From Paraphysomonas bandaiensis (lineage: Eukaryota; Chrysophyceae): DNA of 64,000 nt. A program made the position numbers and the translations under genes. Below the pieces are notes generated by a model. It saw nothing but the letters and a program-made list of their open reading frames with translations, was not told where the DNA came from and made no database searches. Positions 60,211 through 64,000 of the stretch are shown piece after piece (positions within the stretch are counted from its first letter, which is position 1; the number at the start of each line of letters is the position of its first letter). The stretch lies in assembly GCA_965644295.1 (NCBI GenBank), contig CBFFRP010000433.1, forward strand, positions 310,001 to 374,000, read 5' to 3'.

Positions 60211-61330
60211 AACACCAGCATTATCATGTAGATATTGGGGTAGAGAGATGCTGATTAATATTTCGAGTATTCAGCTAGATTTGACGCTTATTGAAGTATA
60301 TTTATGTAATCTGTCAATATTATTTCTCTGTAAGTTAACTTAGACAGGTATGTTCTGTGAAGAATATTGGACACGGTGATTTATGTTGTCATAAACTATC
60401 ATATTTGTTAGAGTAATCCTTCATTCGGAACAGAAATACTAATACCAAACATTAAAACCATGACGCAAATACGATGTAATTTTGTACAGCACTCAATTTT
60501 TAATGCACAACTTTCAGTTTGCGATACAGGCGACGATATTATATCACTCAATATAAGAAATGCTGCAATATCTACAACGTTTTGTATGTTTTTCTCTGGT
60601 GCAGAACGTATACTTACCATTGTCATGAGGTTAATATAACACTATTCCATAAACATTATTCACAGAAACATACATGATATGTAAATTTTCTTTGTGTTTA
60701 TGGACATGTCTATTGTATTGTTCTCCAAATGAGCATATAATCACTCTCACTGTTAGATGTAATCAGTACTGACAACAGAGTTTGCAGCAGTAATTGCTCC
60801 ACCTATGCAGTGTATCACATACATCAAATAACATCTAATAATACTTCTAACGAACCCAATGGAGTATCTAACACTGGAACAGGACATTGTCCACTGCACT
60901 GGTCGTGGACAGCGTGCAATATGGGCACTCGATTGCTGTATATCGTACAACATCTGTTTACGGTATACCTTAGAATACACTCGTAGTATATTGGCGAATT
61001 ATAGAGATGCCAATCGTACATAAGGACGCGATATGATTGGATAAAAATCTGCGTACTTGTACGATCGTAGTGGAATGAATCCCTTTGATCATCAGTGCAG
61101 TGTCAGTGAGGTGTGCTGTGTGATATGGCTGCACTGCTTGTAGATGCATCATACTATGAAGTATCCTTCATTACAACTCATTTCACATACTTGAACTCAT
61201 CATTACCTCAATAAATCTTTCCAACCCAACAACATCTCTACATAAAGGGTTGGGTTCAGAACACTGAGTAAGTGAATATCCTACCAACAAAAATGAACAA
61301 AATTCGTAAGATAAACGCATAGTTTGCATA
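60211..61330. other. Gene-poor spacer
   Basis: About 1.1 kb of non-coding DNA between two same-strand genes, so it should contain the SNAPC4 3' end and the EF-hand gene promoter. Frames at 60408-60626, 60753-60980 and 60970-61152 show no family or splice context. Confidence 0.4.
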
Positions 61331-62854
61331 ATGACACTTGAGGGTTATAAACTGCCTACAATATCCCCTTATCGTACTAAGAAATACCATAATCTTAAGA
61401 AAGAAGCAGAAGAAGATATCAAGTATATCCGTCATGCTGTTACTAAAATAATTAAAACAAAAAAAAGAAAGAAAAAGAATATATTTGGTGACTGTACGGT
61501 CGAGACGGATCACATGGATTTAAAGCATGATGAATGGGAAGTATGGGCCAGTAAACATAGCCGTACAATCAATAGTAAATTTACTACTAATGATATACGA
61601 CAATTAAGGAAATGGTTTGTAAGTTTAGATGTTAATAAAAGTGGTGGTGTGGGAGTGGAGGAGTTACTTGATCCTCTATTGTCTGCAGGGATATTAAAAT
61701 CTAAGATTGATGTAGATGTTCTGTTTAAGATGGCCGATACAGATGGGTCTGGTGAAATAGGTTTCCATGAGTTCCTGCATGCTCTAGAGGAGAATAAATT
61801 GTGTGATGCGACGAAGATATCATGTCTACAGAGGATTACAGAGTTATCAGATGAGGGTCTCTCTGCGGCTATGAAATTATCCATTGAACGTAGGAAACAT
61901 ATGATGACTACTGTAGTGGATGAAATGGCTCAACGACAGACAGAAATTGACTGTGCATATCTGCAACGAGAATTGAAGCGGTCATCAAATGACCCCAAGG
62001 CTGGAAGACGTATTGCCTTGCCGATGCTGGTACAGAAAAATCTTGCTTCCATGGTGGTCGAACATCATGCGCAGAAGAGAGATGCCCATCTATATCTTAC
62101 ATCCTTGGAAAAGGTGATAGAGTCACAACGTGATTCAATTAAGGCTGACGACGTTGTATCGTCTACCAAAATAGAAAAGAGATACGGTGTATATGATGAA
62201 ATCGCTCCAGATGATGAATTGGATACGGGGTATAGCGGGGGCGTAGCTGCTCGTCGTGAGTCTGTCACACGACTAAACGCTATTTCGAAAGACGTATATG
62301 GCAAAGGCACATACTCTATGCTTTGTAGGGGGGACTCGATTGATTATGAAGCCGAGTACAGTACCACATCCCTGTACGACGCGGTTGAGGTGGGCCAAAC
62401 CCCATCCATGGTAGTGGTCCCGAAGCGAATAACCACAAAAAGTTTATCGAGAAAGATATCTCATTCGACAAGTATGAATACTATGGGGGAAAGCGATGGC
62501 ATATGTCGTCAAGATTCTTACAGTTTTGATTATGATGACGGAAATAGTGAAGATGAAGGAGTGATCCATACTAATGGGCAAGTAGAAGATTCCGACAAAA
62601 TTAGTGGCGTATCATCACGCTCTCCATTCACACAAAACAGTAAAACAAAAGTGAGACGTTTAAAGAGTAAGCAACTCTCACGTTCACCGAGTAAGGTCCT
62701 TCGAACACAGAACTCAGGCTCCATTCTAAAACTCAGGAAGCAGACAAGTATCAGCGACTACCATCCACGTCAGAAGCTGAGCATCATTCGAATTATTCCG
62801 AAAACCGTTTTGCCAATAGAAGTTGATGATGAAGATCAAAAGCCATCATGTTGA
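61331..62854 (+). CDS. EF-hand calcium-binding protein, intronless
   Basis: Single exon, 507 aa. After a basic region (IIKTKKRKKKN, about 40-50), two EF-hand loops occur: DVNKSGGVGVEE (about 99-110) and DTDGSGEIGFHE (about 135-146). The second has full canonical ligands; the first keeps Asp, Asn, Ser and Glu. A helical stretch (160-260) and a Ser/Arg-rich low-complexity tail follow, with repeated RxxS sites suited to phosphorylation. Paired EF hands with a long helical tail suggest a calcium-regulated structural protein, perhaps of cilia or cytoskeleton (inference). I do not recognise an orthologue. Confidence 0.85.
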   Translation: MTLEGYKLPTISPYRTKKYHNLKKEAEEDIKYIRHAVTKIIKTKKRKKKNIFGDCTVETDHMDLKHDEWEVWASKHSRTINSKFTTNDIRQLRKWFVSLDVNKSGGVGVEELLDPLLSAGILKSKIDVDVLFKMADTDGSGEIGFHEFLHALEENKLCDATKISCLQRITELSDEGLSAAMKLSIERRKHMMTTVVDEMAQRQTEIDCAYLQRELKRSSNDPKAGRRIALPMLVQKNLASMVVEHHAQKRDAHLYLTSLEKVIESQRDSIKADDVVSSTKIEKRYGVYDEIAPDDELDTGYSGGVAARRESVTRLNAISKDVYGKGTYSMLCRGDSIDYEAEYSTTSLYDAVEVGQTPSMVVVPKRITTKSLSRKISHSTSMNTMGESDGICRQDSYSFDYDDGNSEDEGVIHTNGQVEDSDKISGVSSRSPFTQNSKTKVRRLKSKQLSRSPSKVLRTQNSGSILKLRKQTSISDYHPRQKLSIIRIIPKTVLPIEVDDEDQKPSC

Positions 62855-63152
62855 GTTTTGCTGTTTGTGAGCAATTAAAAGCTGTAGTTTCCAAGATATT
62901 AGAATTATATCCGTTACTCAAAGAATACAGTAGTAGCTAGCTGTAGTATGAGAACCAATAATATGATAGCCATTGTAGTGATAAAACTGAAATATACTGA
63001 CTGTACAAGATAGTGACGATGTAAGATCGTACTAGAAATGGTTGGTGTAGTAGAGATAGAAAGAGTTGGTGAACGTCAATGAATGAAGTATGGTATCTCT
63101 CATAATTATATAATATTCCATATAAGTGTTAACGAAGGTCTTATTACTAAAA
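62855..63152. other. Spacer before gag, possible element 5' end
   Basis: Non-coding stretch between the EF-hand stop and the gag start. If the gag belongs to a full retrotransposon, the LTR and primer binding site should lie here. I could not confirm either: no TG...CA ends or tRNA-complement stretch stands out. Confidence 0.35.
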
Positions 63153-64000
63153 ATGTCTATTTCTAACATGGTAGCGGATGGTAGTTCGGAGTGGAAACTT
63201 CTTCCCAAATTTGATCAGTTCGGTGTAGTGAATTGGTCAAAGAATCTGAAAGTGTGGTTGATGAGGAAGAACAGGAACCATCTGGGTCTAGAGGACCGTC
63301 CAGTAAGACCAGCAAATAATGCGCCAGTGACAGTCCGAAATAAGTACAAGGAGGATCTGGACAAGTGGCTGGAGAGGAAAGACACGTGCATCAGTTCGAT
63401 ATTTGAAGCTGTTCAACCAGTCGCTGAAGCCCTTGAGATCGTGGATCAGTACTTCCGGGAAAAGGATATGCTCCCGCAGGACCATCCTGATAAAGAGCAG
63501 TTAGCGAGTGAACTCATCTCTAGGTTAATTGTTCGGTTTCGAGGGGAAATCCAATATGAATTAGTTGAATTGAATAAGAAGTTTGCAGGATTCAAAATTC
63601 TACCGGGGGAACTCGTGTGCGCAGCAATCGATCGACTAAACGGCATCTGTCAAAAAATGTCCGAGTTGGGGGAACCACCCACTGACATCGCTAAAAAAAC
63701 GAAGTTACAGACTGCCCTCGAAACACGAAGCGATTTGGAGCAATTGTACACCAATCTCTACCTACAAGGTGACATAACCTTTATTGATATGATCACCATA
63801 TGCAGGAGATACGATCAGGCAAAAGGTGTCCCGAAAGAAGGCACCGACGAAGTAAACATGAATTCCACTGCTGATGAAAATGAGGTGTGCAGCTATCCCA
63901 AATGTGGCAAACGGGGTCACTCACAGAAATCGTGCTGGAAGAAGAAGAGAGATCTTAAGATTGCGAAATTAAGAAGGCAGGGAAAGAGTCGTGTTGCTAG
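63153..64000 (+). mobile_element. gag: LTR-retrotransposon gag, 3' end beyond the window
   Basis: An open frame runs from ATG at 63153 to the window edge (282 residues visible). It has Gag-like helical composition, with a Copia-like first stretch (WKLLPKFDQFGVVNWSKNLK) and DLEQLYTNLYLQGDITFID. It ends in a zinc knuckle CSYPKCGKRGHSQKSC, where spacing is C-X4-C-X4-H-X4-C rather than the usual C-X2-C-X4-H-X4-C, followed by basic residues (KKKRDLKIAKLRRQGKSR). Gag coats element RNA in a virus-like particle. It is intact across the visible length, hinting at a young copy. Protease, integrase and reverse transcriptase should follow past 64000. Copia versus Gypsy cannot be settled without them. Confidence 0.78.

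Noticed and set aside
60408-60626. 72-codon minus-strand frame after SNAPC4
   Set aside because: No family, no splice partner, AT-driven composition.

Overview
The window is nuclear DNA of a flagellated protist. Coding genes are broken by many short GT-AG introns, there are no operons or Shine-Dalgarno sites, intergenic DNA is AT-rich, and (CATA)n microsatellites and transposon remnants occur. Several genes point to motile cilia or flagella: SPAG6/PF16, a soluble adenylyl cyclase, an LRR protein with a lysine-rich tail and an EF-hand protein. I cannot name the species. A stramenopile, rhizarian or other non-opisthokont lineage would fit, but that is inference. I rebuilt multi-exon genes by hand; every model listed with exons keeps an open reading frame across all joins.

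Layout, left to right. 0.1-7.1 kb: LRR protein (-), MFS transporter (+), membrane-anchored CK1-like kinase (-), MOSC protein (+). 7.1-9.3 kb: nested DNA-transposon remnants, including a 454-bp hAT-type element with a perfect 8-bp target duplication. 9.3-13.9 kb: SPAG6 (-) and a Kv-type potassium channel (+), transcribed divergently. 15.8-21.4 kb: five-exon soluble adenylyl cyclase (-). 21.9-22.3 kb: (CATA)n tract, then an intronless GT2-GT4 double glycosyltransferase (+). 26.4-28.7 kb: nine-exon multi-pass membrane protein (-). 29.1-31.7 kb: decayed DNA with a DEAD-box helicase pseudogene. 32.0-35.1 kb: intronless SAMD9-like protein (-). 35.6-37.2 kb: WW/IQ/coiled-coil protein (+). 37.2-39.5 kb: more sequence without an intact gene. 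39.5-44.0 kb: large LRR membrane protein (-). 44.7-48.7 kb: 22-exon protein of unknown family (+). 50.4-51.2 kb: 740-bp terminal-inverted-repeat element. 51.4-57.3 kb: 25-exon exocyst subunit Sec10 (-). 57.5-57.7 kb: second (CATA)n tract in the promoter shared with SNAPC4 (+, five Myb-like repeats, ten exons). 61.3-62.9 kb: EF-hand protein (+). 63.15 kb to the edge: gag of an LTR-type retrotransposon.

The genes do not form one pathway. The ciliary set and the K+ channel are consistent with a flagellated stage using bicarbonate/cAMP and ion signalling. The most unusual gene is the SAMD9-like protein, whose relatives are antiviral or translation-control factors in animals. It lies between two tracts of decayed sequence that contain no intact gene.
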